The notes beneath the pieces are model-generated. The model had not been told where the DNA came from. It was given only the letters and a program-made list of their open reading frames with translations, and did not search any database. A program made the position numbers and the translations under genes. From positions 62,001 through 126,000 of the forward strand of contig JAWQJJ010000002.1 in the NCBI GenBank assembly GCA_033485155.1: a stretch of DNA of 64,000 nt, read 5' to 3'. Shown one piece after another: positions 33,849-42,321 of the stretch. Within the stretch, counting starts at the first letter, position 1; every line of letters begins with the position of its first letter. The DNA is from Methanomassiliicoccus sp. (lineage in GTDB: Archaea > Thermoplasmatota > Thermoplasmata > Methanomassiliicoccales > Methanomassiliicoccaceae).

Positions 33849-34805
33849 TCACCTGAAGTGCTCATAGCCCCTGGTGTCAAGCTGAACTACCTCATCGTCC
33901 TGGATTAATAGGTTGTCCCGTCCGGTGACCAGGCCGATGACGTGCAGTCGTCCCTTCAACTTTTCCCTCAGTTCATCGTATGCGTCGGGGTCCAGAGTGA
34001 AGATCAGCTCATAATCGCCGCCGAAGTGCATGATCAGGTCCTGTACCGGGACCCCGCTCTCGGCGGCCACCCTCTCCACGTCCTCTCCTCGAGGAATGGA
34101 GCACCACCGGACCTCGAACCCTACGCCGCTCTGCCTGGACAGCTCGCCAATCGAGAATGCAAGCCCGTCGGTGATGTCCATGCATGAGGTGACCTTTCCG
34201 GATGAGGAGAGGATCATTCCTTCCTTGGTCCGGGGCTGCGGCTCCAGCAGGGCTTTTATCGAGCGGGGGGCGTAGATACCGTTCTTGATGGCGAGGTACC
34301 CCGCGGCCGCCGAACCCATCGGCCCGGTCACCGCCACCAGATCCCCTTCCTTCGCCCCTCGGCGCAGGAGGACCTTGTCCTTGTCCACAAGGCCGATCGC
34401 CGTGCCGGCGATAACCATCTCCGTGCCCTCTTTGGTGTCCCCGCCCAGGAGGTCGGCGCCGACGAAGCGACAGCAATCCATCACCCCCCGGCTGATGCCC
34501 TGGAGGTCCTCGAAGGGCATGTCCCGGGGGAGCACATGAGCCACCACCAATCCGGTCGGACGGGCCCCCATGGCGGCGATGTCGCTGAAGTTGACCGCCG
34601 CGGCAAACCAGCCGATCTGCCACTTAGTCATCCCCGGGGGGAGGTGGGAGGCCCGGGCGACCACATCGGTGGAGATCACGAGGAACTGTGGACCGATGTC
34701 CACGACCGCGGCATCATCCCCCGGTCCCACCGCAGCGGAGGTCTCCATCCCCTCGAGGAGGAGCGTGATGACGGCCTTCTCTCCCAGGTCGGCAAGGGTC
34801 TTCAT
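33849..34805 (-). CDS. thiL: Thiamine-monophosphate kinase
   Basis: PurM-like ATP-dependent kinase (318 aa) making thiamine diphosphate from thiamine phosphate. N-terminal GPGDDAAVVDI (Mg/ATP site), VISTDVVARASHLPPGMT and NFSDIAAMGARPTGL, GGDTKEGTE and FGGDYELIFT are ThiL motifs. Start ATG 34805 (MKTLADLGEKAV) is typical; an ORF beginning at 34913 would overlap the divergent methyltransferase and is not family-like. First gene of a three-gene operon. Confidence 0.93.
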   Translation of the reverse strand: MKTLADLGEKAVITLLLEGMETSAAVGPGDDAAVVDIGPQFLVISTDVVARASHLPPGMTKWQIGWFAAAVNFSDIAAMGARPTGLVVAHVLPRDMPFEDLQGISRGVMDCCRFVGADLLGGDTKEGTEMVIAGTAIGLVDKDKVLLRRGAKEGDLVAVTGPMGSAAAGYLAIKNGIYAPRSIKALLEPQPRTKEGMILSSSGKVTSCMDITDGLAFSIGELSRQSGVGFEVRWCSIPRGEDVERVAAESGVPVQDLIMHFGGDYELIFTLDPDAYDELREKLKGRLHVIGLVTGRDNLLIQDDEVVQLDTRGYEHFR

Positions 34806-34879
34806 GATCCTGACAGCGACATACGGCCTATTAGCCTTTTTTCGCCTCCCGAAGGCCACGATATTATCTCGGGACAACG

Positions 34880-35575
34880 ATGCCATCCGGCATGAGTACT
34901 GGCAACTCCACACCCCACCTGCCCGAGGACTACGATGCCCAGATAAGGAAGACCATACCGTACTATGACTCCTTCCGCCAGGAGATCATCAATCTGGTCA
35001 GCGCCCTGGGTGTCCCACCCAAGGTCTGGCTGGACACTGGCTGTGGCACCGGGTCGATGGCCCGGCTGGTGCTGGACCGTTTCCCCCATACCAAATTGAT
35101 ATTGGCCGATCCCTCCGAGGACATGCTCAAGGTGGCCAGGAGACGGTTGGAGGGCGAGGACCGGGTTCGGATACTTCGACCGATGCCGACACAGGACCTG
35201 CCAGGCGAGCTGGACGACACACCCGACCTGATAACAGCCGTTCAATGCCACCATTACTTGTCGCGGCAGGAGAGGATGAGAGCGGTGAGGGCCTGCTTCG
35301 ATCTGCTGCCCTCGGGCGGAGCGCTCATCACCTTCGAGAACGTGCGCCCCCTGACCGCCGCCGGAACGGAGGTCAGCAAGAGGGCCTGGCACGACTTCCT
35401 GGTAGCCAACGGCAGGTCTCCGGAGGAAGCCTCGTCCCACCTCGCGCGGTTCGATACGGAGTATTTCCCTATCACTGTGGAGGAGCACCTCGATCTGCTG
35501 AGGAGCACAGGTTTTCGAACAGTAGAGGTCCTGTGGATGTCGTACATGCAGGTCGGACTGTACTGCATCAGGTAG
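34880..35575 (+). CDS. Class I SAM-dependent methyltransferase
   Basis: 231 aa. Rossmann-type SAM motif VWLDTGCGTGSMARLVLDRF (about 50-69), motif II/III DPSEDMLKVARRRL and DLITAVQCHHYL. The substrate is not evident. Two start codons are possible (34880, 34892). The TATA-like GATATTATC near 34860 is about 26-30 nt upstream. Divergent from thiL. Terminated before the larA unit. Confidence 0.75.
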   Translation: MPSGMSTGNSTPHLPEDYDAQIRKTIPYYDSFRQEIINLVSALGVPPKVWLDTGCGTGSMARLVLDRFPHTKLILADPSEDMLKVARRRLEGEDRVRILRPMPTQDLPGELDDTPDLITAVQCHHYLSRQERMRAVRACFDLLPSGGALITFENVRPLTAAGTEVSKRAWHDFLVANGRSPEEASSHLARFDTEYFPITVEEHLDLLRSTGFRTVEVLWMSYMQVGLYCIR

Positions 35576-35755
35576 CCGCATCGCGGTGGGCAATTACGGT
35601 AATGTCCGGCCCCTGGGCCTAATGCGGCTCCCTTGACCTCGAGCGAAACGATTTTCGTAGGCTGCATCCGGACTCTGGCGGGATACAACCGGGACCGTGT
35701 CAGATTCTATCGAAGTTTCAAATATTGGGTCCATTATTCCAACACGGTCCGAGTC

Positions 35756-36997
35756 ATGAGGCTTACTATCCCGTACGGAAAGGACGAGAAACAGTATCTG
35801 AACCTGCCAGAGGAGAACTTTGCCGGAAAGATATATCCCAAGGACGTCGAGGTGGGAGATGAGCGCGGGGAGCTGCGCAGGGCCCTGGATCACCCGGTGG
35901 CCGGGCCCAGCCTGGAGAAGTTCCTGGAGGGGGGGAAGGACATTGTATTTATCGTCAACGACGGGACCAGGCCGACGCCCACCTGCAAGGTGCTGGACGC
36001 CCTGGCCGAGCGGATGGACCTGACCAAAGCACGGTATCTTATCGCCACCGGCGACCATCGCGCTCCGACCGAGGACGAGTATCGCTTCATATTCGGCAAG
36101 CAGCTGGATCCATTGCGTTCCCGTATCCACAGTCACAACGCGAGGCAGGACAAGTGTGTCCTCCTGGGGACCTCCAAGAACGGCACGGAGATGCTGGTCA
36201 ATGAGATGGCGGTGAACGCGGACCGCCTGGTAATAATCACCTCGGTGGAGCCGCATTACTTCGCCGGTTACACTGGCGGCAGGAAGTCGTTCCTGCCGGG
36301 GGTGGCGGCGAGGAAGACGATCGAGCAGAACCATAAGCTGGCCATGAAGCAGGAGGCCCAGGCTCTGGTGCTCGAAGGCAACCCCGTCCACGAGGACATG
36401 ATGGACGCACTGAAAGTGGTCAAGGACAAGCCCATCTTCGCCATACAGATCGTCCTGGACCGTCACCAGAACATTTATAGGGTGGAAGCAGGAGACCTGC
36501 ACGCCTCCTTCACCCAGGCAGTCAAGTGGGCCAACGAGGTGTTCTCGGTCAGGATCGAGCAGAAGGCGGACATCGTCGTATCCATTGCCCCCTACCCCAT
36601 GGACGTCGACCTTTATCAGTCACAGAAGGCCTTGGACAACGGGAAATGGGCGCTGAAGGAGGGGGGCACGATAATCATGGTGTCTAAGTGCCGGCAGGGG
36701 ATAGGTCACGATACATTCCTCCAGCAGCTGTCCCTCTCTGATGACCCCCGCAAGGTGCTGGAGAACCTGGCCAAGGAGTATAAGCTGGGGTATCACAAGG
36801 CGGCCAAGATGGCCGAGATCGCGGTGTGGGCCGACGTGTGGGCCGTCACCGACCTCGACCCTGAGCTGCTGAGAAAGGCCAACATCCGGCCGTTCGCCAC
36901 CGTCCAGGAAGCGGTGGACGCCGCGCTGGCCAAGAACAAGGACGCAAAGGTACTGATCAACATGGACGGTAGCATCACCGTTCCCAGGGTGGATTGA
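35756..36997 (+). CDS. larA: LarA-family nickel-pincer racemase
   Basis: 413-aa LarA (DUF2088) protein that interconverts 2-hydroxy acid enantiomers such as lactate using the nickel-pincer cofactor. All four key residues line up with Lactobacillus LarA at a constant offset: His101 (ATGDHRAP), His167 (EPHYFAGY), Lys177 (GGRKSFLPG), which carries the cofactor, and His193. Start ATG 35756 begins MRLTIPYG, typical of the family; an earlier in-frame start at 35633 is unlikely. No larB, larC or larE lies nearby. The hdrD-like gene follows after one base, then folP, a tight operon. Confidence 0.88.
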   Translation: MRLTIPYGKDEKQYLNLPEENFAGKIYPKDVEVGDERGELRRALDHPVAGPSLEKFLEGGKDIVFIVNDGTRPTPTCKVLDALAERMDLTKARYLIATGDHRAPTEDEYRFIFGKQLDPLRSRIHSHNARQDKCVLLGTSKNGTEMLVNEMAVNADRLVIITSVEPHYFAGYTGGRKSFLPGVAARKTIEQNHKLAMKQEAQALVLEGNPVHEDMMDALKVVKDKPIFAIQIVLDRHQNIYRVEAGDLHASFTQAVKWANEVFSVRIEQKADIVVSIAPYPMDVDLYQSQKALDNGKWALKEGGTIIMVSKCRQGIGHDTFLQQLSLSDDPRKVLENLAKEYKLGYHKAAKMAEIAVWADVWAVTDLDPELLRKANIRPFATVQEAVDAALAKNKDAKVLINMDGSITVPRVD

Positions 36998-36998
36998 A

Positions 36999-38102
36999 AT
37001 GGCCGACAAGATCGACGCGAAGAACCTTGAGGAGATAAAGAAGGAGATGATGACCTGCACGATGTGCGGGTTCTGCAAGAGCGTGTGCCCCGCGTTCGAG
37101 GACATCGGTTGGGACCCCGGGGTAGCTCGAGGACGGGTCATCCTCTCGTACGGCCTCATGCAGGGCGACATCCCGGCCGACGAGTCGGTGGTAGAGGCGC
37201 TCTACCAATGCACGACGTGCAAGGACTGCGAGCGCCGGTGCCCCTCCAAGGTCAAGGTCGTGGAGGTCGTTGAGCGAGCCCGCAAGGATATCGTAAGGTC
37301 CGGGACCATGCTGCCCAGCCATCGCAAGGTCGTCGATAACATACTGAAGTACGGCAACCCCTACGCCGAGAGCCGCTCGGTGCCGGAGGTCTTCGGCGAG
37401 GAGCCGCGGAAGGCCAAGCTGGGATACTTCATAGGCTGCACCTCCGCCTACCGCAACCCCTCCGCGGCCAAGGCCACAATCTCCATAATGAAGAAGCTGG
37501 GAGAGGATTACACCCTGCTGAACGAGTCCTGCTGCGGCAGTGTCATGGGACGAGTGGGCTGGAACGAGGAAGACGTGGTGGCGCAGATGAAGAAGAACGT
37601 TGACGCCATCGCCGCTCAGGGTGTCGAGGAGGTCATCTTTTCCTGTGCTGGCTGCTACCGCATGTTCAAGGAAGAATATCCCCGCTTCATCGAGGTCCCG
37701 TTCAAGGTGCGCCATGTCTCGGAGTATCTCGCGTCCAAGGATCTCCGGCCGGCCCGGTTGGAAAAGAAGATCACCTATCATGACCCATGCCATCTGGGAC
37801 GCCACTCCAAGGTGTACAAGGCTCCCCGCGAAGTCCTCGCCAAGATCCCCGGAGCCCAGTTCAAGGAGATGCCCCGTAACTCGGAGACCGCCCGGTGCTG
37901 CGGGGGCGGAGGCGGGGTTCGCTCTGCCTTCCCCGACCTGTCCGGCCAGATCGCCGCGAAGCGGGTCGACGAGGCCGCCTTCGCCGATCTCCTGGTGACC
38001 ACCTGTCCGTTCTGCGTGAACAACCTCCGGGTGGGCAAGGATATCTCGAAAGCCAAGGTCGAAGTCGTGGACCTGGTAGAGCTGATCGAGCAGCTGCTCT
38101 GA
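36999..38102 (+). CDS. HdrD-type (Fe-S) oxidoreductase
   Basis: 367 aa. N-terminal ferredoxin domain with two [4Fe-4S] motifs (C20-C23-C26-C30 and C71-C74-C77-C81), then two CCG domains: ESCCGSVMGRVG with FSCAGCY, and HDPCHLGR with ARCCGGGGG and TCPFC. This is the HdrD/GlpC architecture. In methanogens HdrD reduces the CoM-CoB heterodisulfide; here the larA neighbour instead suggests a hydroxy-acid oxidation partner. The specific substrate is inferred only. Tightly spaced with larA (one base) and folP. Confidence 0.8.
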   Translation: MADKIDAKNLEEIKKEMMTCTMCGFCKSVCPAFEDIGWDPGVARGRVILSYGLMQGDIPADESVVEALYQCTTCKDCERRCPSKVKVVEVVERARKDIVRSGTMLPSHRKVVDNILKYGNPYAESRSVPEVFGEEPRKAKLGYFIGCTSAYRNPSAAKATISIMKKLGEDYTLLNESCCGSVMGRVGWNEEDVVAQMKKNVDAIAAQGVEEVIFSCAGCYRMFKEEYPRFIEVPFKVRHVSEYLASKDLRPARLEKKITYHDPCHLGRHSKVYKAPREVLAKIPGAQFKEMPRNSETARCCGGGGGVRSAFPDLSGQIAAKRVDEAAFADLLVTTCPFCVNNLRVGKDISKAKVEVVDLVELIEQLL

Positions 38103-38103
38103 A

Positions 38104-39252
38104 ATGATCTTCCGCCTCAGGTCCTTCCGCTCCCCCGATGAGGTCCGCGGGGAGCTCTCCCGCCTCAAGATGGACGCTCCCCCCTCCCTGCGGGGATCCA
38201 GAAGCCTAGGACTGTTCATAGAGGGCCGGTCCGGGGAGCTGGAGGATATCTGTCGACAGGCCAAGGAGCACGGGATCGAATGTTCCTTTTCCATTCGAGG
38301 CAGCCATCCTCGAGTCTGCCTGCTCGGAGGCGTCGAGGACCTAATGGCCCGGGCCGAAGAGATGCTCGGTCCGGACCTCGACACATGCTTCCGCTATCAC
38401 CGGTCCAACGATGCCCCTGCGGTCTCCCTACCCGGCGGCCGGCTCACCTTCGAGCGCCCCCTGGTCATGGGCATTCTGAACGTGACCCCGGACTCATTCT
38501 CCGACGGCGCCCATGCGTCCACGGAGGCCAGAGCACTCAGGGCGCTGGCGATGACCGAGGAAGGGGCAGACATAATCGACGTGGGCGGAGAGTCCACCCG
38601 ACCGGGAGCAACCTCGGTGTCACTTGATGAAGAGCTGAGGCGAACGGTGCCGGTGATCGCGGAGATAGCGGAGCGCACCGATGTCCCCATCTCCATCGAC
38701 ACCATGAAGCCGGAGGTGGCCAGGAGGGCCATCGAGGCGGGGGCGCGGATAATAAACGACGTCTCCGGGCTGCGGTCCAGGGAGATGGTTGAGGTCGCCT
38801 CGGAAGCTGGCGTCCCGGTCATTCTCATGCATATGCTGGGCGAGCCCCAGACGATGCAGCGGACCGTCGGGCGGGACAGCTACGATGATGTCATCAGCGA
38901 CGTCATGTGGTTCTGGGAGGAACGGATGGAGGCAGCGGAACGCTTGGGACTGCCCCGGGGGCAGGTAATCCTCGACCCAGGCATCGGTTTCGGCAAGCTG
39001 GCCGAGCATAACCTGGAGATACTGGAGCGAACCAGGGAGTTGCGGTGCAGCATGCGCCCGCTGCTGATCGGGGCCTCCAGGAAAGGTTTCGTCACCCGGA
39101 TCGCCGGCGACACCGTGGAACGTCGGGCGGGCGGCAGTGTGGCCGCCGCCACGGTAGCGGTCATGAACGGCGCGAGCATCGTCCGGGTGCACGAGGTCCC
39201 AGAAACAGTGGGAGCGGTGCGTTTCATCGACGGTCTGAGACGCTCTAGATAA
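38104..39252 (+). CDS. folP: Dihydropteroate synthase with N-terminal extension
   Basis: 382 aa. A C-terminal TIM barrel (about 115-380) carries all DHPS motifs: MGILNVTPDSFSDG, DVGGESTRPGA, SIDTMKPEVA, NDVSGL, ILDPGIGFGK, GASRKGF. It would join a pteridine with p-aminobenzoate or a related arylamine in folate or methanopterin-type synthesis. The first ~110 residues are an extra alpha/beta domain seen in archaeal homologues. Starts two bases after the hdrD stop. The larA-hdrD-folP order is unexpected for a pterin gene. Its last eight bases overlap the convergent zinc-ribbon gene. Confidence 0.88.
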   Translation: MIFRLRSFRSPDEVRGELSRLKMDAPPSLRGSRSLGLFIEGRSGELEDICRQAKEHGIECSFSIRGSHPRVCLLGGVEDLMARAEEMLGPDLDTCFRYHRSNDAPAVSLPGGRLTFERPLVMGILNVTPDSFSDGAHASTEARALRALAMTEEGADIIDVGGESTRPGATSVSLDEELRRTVPVIAEIAERTDVPISIDTMKPEVARRAIEAGARIINDVSGLRSREMVEVASEAGVPVILMHMLGEPQTMQRTVGRDSYDDVISDVMWFWEERMEAAERLGLPRGQVILDPGIGFGKLAEHNLEILERTRELRCSMRPLLIGASRKGFVTRIAGDTVERRAGGSVAAATVAVMNGASIVRVHEVPETVGAVRFIDGLRRSR

Positions 39253-39439
39253 ACGAGACGATCCAAAGAAGGACGAGGGCGGCCACCGCGATGATGTAAA
39301 ACAGCTTCATCCTGGTGCTACTGTGCTTCTCCTTGACCTTATGAGCAATCATGCAATCATCGGAGCAATAGTCCTTGTCCTCGGAGATGGGATCGTCGCA
39401 GTAAAGGCAGTGCTTGTGCGGAGGCAGGTGGACAGGCAT
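39245..39439 (-). CDS. Small zinc-ribbon membrane protein (DUF2116-like)
   Basis: 64 aa. N-terminal zinc ribbon HCLYCDDPI and YCSDDCM (two Cys pairs with extra His) and one C-terminal membrane helix (about 45-63). Matches short archaeal DUF2116 proteins. Role unknown. Convergent with folP, with overlapping ends. Confidence 0.8.
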   Translation of the reverse strand: MPVHLPPHKHCLYCDDPISEDKDYCSDDCMIAHKVKEKHSSTRMKLFYIIAVAALVLLWIVSFI

Positions 39440-39631
39440 GCTGACCTCGCTATACCCGGACGCGATTTAATCCTTTACGTTCACTCGATCGGAAGGACTA
39501 AGGTCCAAGAGCATACCGGTAGGGCGGCATCCGCTTTTCTTTCATCTACTATCGCCGTCAAAGCCTCTCTGAACGAAGCCTCCGTCGGTGGGGCCCAGGA
39601 TTTATCTATGGATAACCTTTACCGGGCTCTC

Positions 39632-40024
39632 ATGTGGAAGGTTCTTGGAGTGGAGACGATCATGATCAACGCTGATGATGTGTGGGCCGACCGCCTCGTC
39701 GCGCTTTCCCAGCGGAGGAAGGACGGCCCCCGCTTCAGGGAGCTTTTGGAGAAGGCTGACATCCGGTACTTCTTCGACACTATCAGGGAGATCCACGTGT
39801 TCTATCTCAAGTTCCCAACCACCGTGACCCTAGAGGATCTAGAGTTTGCCAAGGGGTTCATCCTGAAGCTCTACGCTGCAGCCAAGGTGCCGGTCGTGGA
39901 GTTCGACGGAGAGGCCCAGCGCGCCTCCGTGGCCATGACCTCCGAGGAGGATGTGGAGGACCACAAGGGCAGGAACAATTGGTGGGAGAACAAGGACGAG
40001 CAGGAAGAGCGTCTGTCCATTTAA
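39632..40024 (+). CDS. Hypothetical protein, about 130 aa
   Basis: I do not recognise this family. The protein from ATG 39632 (MWKVLGVETIMINADDVWAD) has mixed alpha/beta character, no membrane segment, and an acidic, Glu-rich C terminus (NKDEQEERLSI). An earlier ATG (39608) would add eight residues. The AT-rich ATTTATCTA at 39599-39607 is about 28 nt before ATG 39632, so leaderless initiation there is plausible. Ends before the trpD-like gene (convergent). Confidence 0.6.
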   Translation: MWKVLGVETIMINADDVWADRLVALSQRRKDGPRFRELLEKADIRYFFDTIREIHVFYLKFPTTVTLEDLEFAKGFILKLYAAAKVPVVEFDGEAQRASVAMTSEEDVEDHKGRNNWWENKDEQEERLSI

Positions 40025-40034
40025 GAAAAAAGGT

Positions 40035-41153
40035 TCAGGCGGGGATATCCGCCCGGGACATCAGTTCGTTGAACCGCCCCTCGCCCATGGTCGGATCGGA
40101 GCTCTGGGCTCTGATCCAGTCCTGAAGCTTCTTCACTGCCCTGCCGTCATCGAGGATTGATCTAGCCCTTTCCACTCCATCCTTCAAGGAGTCAGCGTGC
40201 CCCATCATGTACAAGATGGGCGCGGCATTTAGGCAGACGATATCCCGCCGGGGGCCCGCTTCTTCACCTCTCAGCAGCCGGAGCAGCTTCAGTGCCTCCA
40301 GCTCCCGATCCCCGGAGGTGAGCAGTTCCTCTTCTCTAGCCAGCTCCAGGCCGATCGCTGAGGAGTCGATCGTGTAGCTGGTGATGGTCCCGTGGCGGTC
40401 AAGCTCCATCACTTTGGTCGGGCCGAGGGTGGACATCTCATCCATGCCCTTGTTTCCGACTGCGTTTAGACCATGGAAAACGACGGCCTGATGATATCCC
40501 ATCTCCTTCATGGTCTCCAGGGTCGGGGTGAGCATGGCTTCGGAGTACACTCCCCTGACTCCGTAGCGGGGCAGGGCGGGATTGGCCAGCGAACCGGCGA
40601 TGTTGAGGATCGTGCCGAACCTGATCTGCGAGAGGATGCGACCGAGCGCAGTAGGGTGCACCTTGGGGGACATCCCGTTGAACAGGCCAATGCCGGCCTT
40701 CTCGATGCTTCTTTTCACTATCGCCGCATCGCATTCGACATCCACGCCCAGGGCCTCGACGATATCCACCGTCCCGCAACGGGATGTGATAGCTCTGGCT
40801 CCGTGCTTGGCCATGATGATGCCGTCGGCGGCTGCCACGATGGAGGCGGCGGTGGAGATGTTGAACGTCTTGAGGGTGTCCATACCGGTACCGCAGTTAT
40901 CAACCAGTGGGGAGGTGACGCTGGGGGTGACCTTGATGGTGTCGATCTCGTAGATCGCCTCCCAGCTGCCCGCGATCTCCTGCGGTGTGGCGCCCTTGGC
41001 GGTGATCGCCGCCAGGAACGCTCCCTGCTGAAGATCAGGCTGCTCGTTGAGCAGCACCTGTCGGAACATGTCCTTGGCCTGGGCCCGGGAGATGTCCTTT
41101 CCCCCAATGAGGTCGTTCACCATCGCGCCGAATGTCCTGAGCTTCTCTTCCAT
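40035..41153 (-). CDS. TrpD-like nucleoside/anthranilate phosphoribosyltransferase family
   Basis: 372 aa with the TrpD fold. PRPP motif GTGMD (usual GTGGD) within VDNCGTGMDTLKTFNISTA, KHGARAITSRCGTVDIVEALG (usual KHGNR...SGSAD) and GMDEMSTLGPTKV (metal Asp-Glu kept). The substitutions in both PRPP motifs mean the substrate may not be anthranilate. There is no trp operon here. It follows the alcohol dehydrogenase gene by four bases, suggesting a pathway role rather than tryptophan synthesis. Ribosome site GGTGATGAT precedes ATG 41153. Confidence 0.78.
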   Translation of the reverse strand: MEEKLRTFGAMVNDLIGGKDISRAQAKDMFRQVLLNEQPDLQQGAFLAAITAKGATPQEIAGSWEAIYEIDTIKVTPSVTSPLVDNCGTGMDTLKTFNISTAASIVAAADGIIMAKHGARAITSRCGTVDIVEALGVDVECDAAIVKRSIEKAGIGLFNGMSPKVHPTALGRILSQIRFGTILNIAGSLANPALPRYGVRGVYSEAMLTPTLETMKEMGYHQAVVFHGLNAVGNKGMDEMSTLGPTKVMELDRHGTITSYTIDSSAIGLELAREEELLTSGDRELEALKLLRLLRGEEAGPRRDIVCLNAAPILYMMGHADSLKDGVERARSILDDGRAVKKLQDWIRAQSSDPTMGEGRFNELMSRADIPA

Positions 41154-41157
41154 ATCA

Positions 41158-42195
41158 TCACCTTGTTAGGTCATCGATAACGCACTTGAGCGCCTGGCGC
41201 TCCTCGATCGATCTGAACGCCTCCTCGATGGAACCGAGCGGCATCCGCCGCGTTATCAAGGGACGGAGGTCGATCCCACCTTTCGCCAAGATCCCGATGG
41301 CCTTAGCGTCGCTGGCGCTGGTGCATCCATAGGCTCCCACCAGGGAGAGCTCCCGATAGTGTAGGAGATTGAGGTCCACCGTCTCCCGTGGGTCGTCCCT
41401 TGGAAGTCCGGAGAACGCGCAAATCCGGCCTCGAGGGGCCATTGCTCTGAGCAGCCGATCATCCACTCGTACCATGGGCGTGGCAAGGATGGCTACATCC
41501 GCTCCCCGGCCCCTGGTCCACTCAAGGATCGCCTCTAAGGCGTCCTCTCCTTCTGGGTCCGACACCCTCTCGGCTCCCATGCGCAGGGCCAGCTCCCTCC
41601 GGCTCCCGTCCGGCTCGACGACAAATGCCGGAGCACCGGACCTCGCGGCGAGGGCGGCATGCATCAATCCCATGGGCCCTCCGCCGAAGATGGCCACGTG
41701 GTCTCCCGACTTAACCGCGGCCATGTCCTGACCGTGCACGCAGCACGCCAGTGGTTCGGTAAGGGCGGCAACCGCAGGGTCCATACACTTCGGTACCCGG
41801 TTCACGCCGTGGCCAGCGATGATCTCCGCGGGAACGGCCATTCGCTCGGCGAATCCTCCGTCGCGGTTGAAGCCGAGGATGCCCTGGCTGGAACACATAT
41901 TGTCCTGACCTTTGAGGCAGGAAGGGCATCGACCGCAGGCGATACCCGGCCACACCTGGACGAGGTCACCGATGGCCAGCATTGATGAGTCTGAGATCTC
42001 CACCATGCCCACCACCTCGTGGCCTAGCACCCGGGGATATGACAGGTCCCTCTGTCCCACCCTGGCCATCTTGATGTCGGTCGGGCATACCGCGCAGGCC
42101 GATACCCTGATGACCGCTCCGCCGGGAGGGCAGGTAGGCTCATTTATCTCAACCACTGCCAGGTCCTGGGGTCCACGTAGCACGGCCGCTCTCAA
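41158..42195 (-). CDS. Zinc-type alcohol/polyol dehydrogenase
   Basis: About 345 aa medium-chain dehydrogenase. Catalytic Zn Cys in ACAVCPTDIK and HEVVGMVE, the structural Zn Cys cluster CGRCPSCLKGQDNMC, and the Rossmann loop AIFGGGPMGLMHA. I place the start at TTG 42195 (RAAVLRGPQDL, like many family N termini), because the TATA within the operator at 42208-42230 lies about 26 nt upstream. A TTG at 42210 is the other option. Upstream member of a pair with the TrpD-like gene and likely under control of the repeated TTGGAT-N5-ATCCAA dyad. Substrate unknown. Confidence 0.8.
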   Translation of the reverse strand: MRAAVLRGPQDLAVVEINEPTCPPGGAVIRVSACAVCPTDIKMARVGQRDLSYPRVLGHEVVGMVEISDSSMLAIGDLVQVWPGIACGRCPSCLKGQDNMCSSQGILGFNRDGGFAERMAVPAEIIAGHGVNRVPKCMDPAVAALTEPLACCVHGQDMAAVKSGDHVAIFGGGPMGLMHAALAARSGAPAFVVEPDGSRRELALRMGAERVSDPEGEDALEAILEWTRGRGADVAILATPMVRVDDRLLRAMAPRGRICAFSGLPRDDPRETVDLNLLHYRELSLVGAYGCTSASDAKAIGILAKGGIDLRPLITRRMPLGSIEEAFRSIEERQALKCVIDDLTR

Positions 42196-42207
42196 CCGAT
42201 CAACCTT

Positions 42208-42230
42208 CAATTGGATGATATATCCAATTG
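42208..42230. promoter_or_regulatory. Operator dyad 1 (CAATTGGAT-N5-ATCCAATTG)
   Basis: Perfect 9-bp inverted repeat with a 5-bp spacer around GATAT. On the minus strand it contains a TATA-like GGATATATC about 26 nt before the dehydrogenase start 42195, so a bound repressor would block initiation. Confidence 0.7.
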
Positions 42231-42281
42231 CTTCGGGCAGGAAGAAGAGGACTATTTATGGGTTTCCCGTGGTAGATGATA

Positions 42282-42300
42282 GTTGGATTATAGATCCAAC
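42282..42300. promoter_or_regulatory. Operator dyad 2 (GTTGGAT-N5-ATCCAAC)
   Basis: Perfect 7-bp inverted repeat, same TTGGAT-N5-ATCCAA core as dyad 1, 72 bp away, lying just after the ferredoxin-domain gene. The regulator is not identified in the window. Confidence 0.7.
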
Positions 42301-42321
42301 AATATCTGGGTAATGGATAAA

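Noticed and set aside
35594-36502. Long minus-strand frame opposite larA
   Set aside because: It mirrors the codon structure of larA, shows no domain, and larA has all cofactor residues.
36975-38384. 469-codon minus-strand frame opposite the hdrD gene
   Set aside because: Low-complexity composition and no motifs; the plus-strand HdrD motifs are clear.
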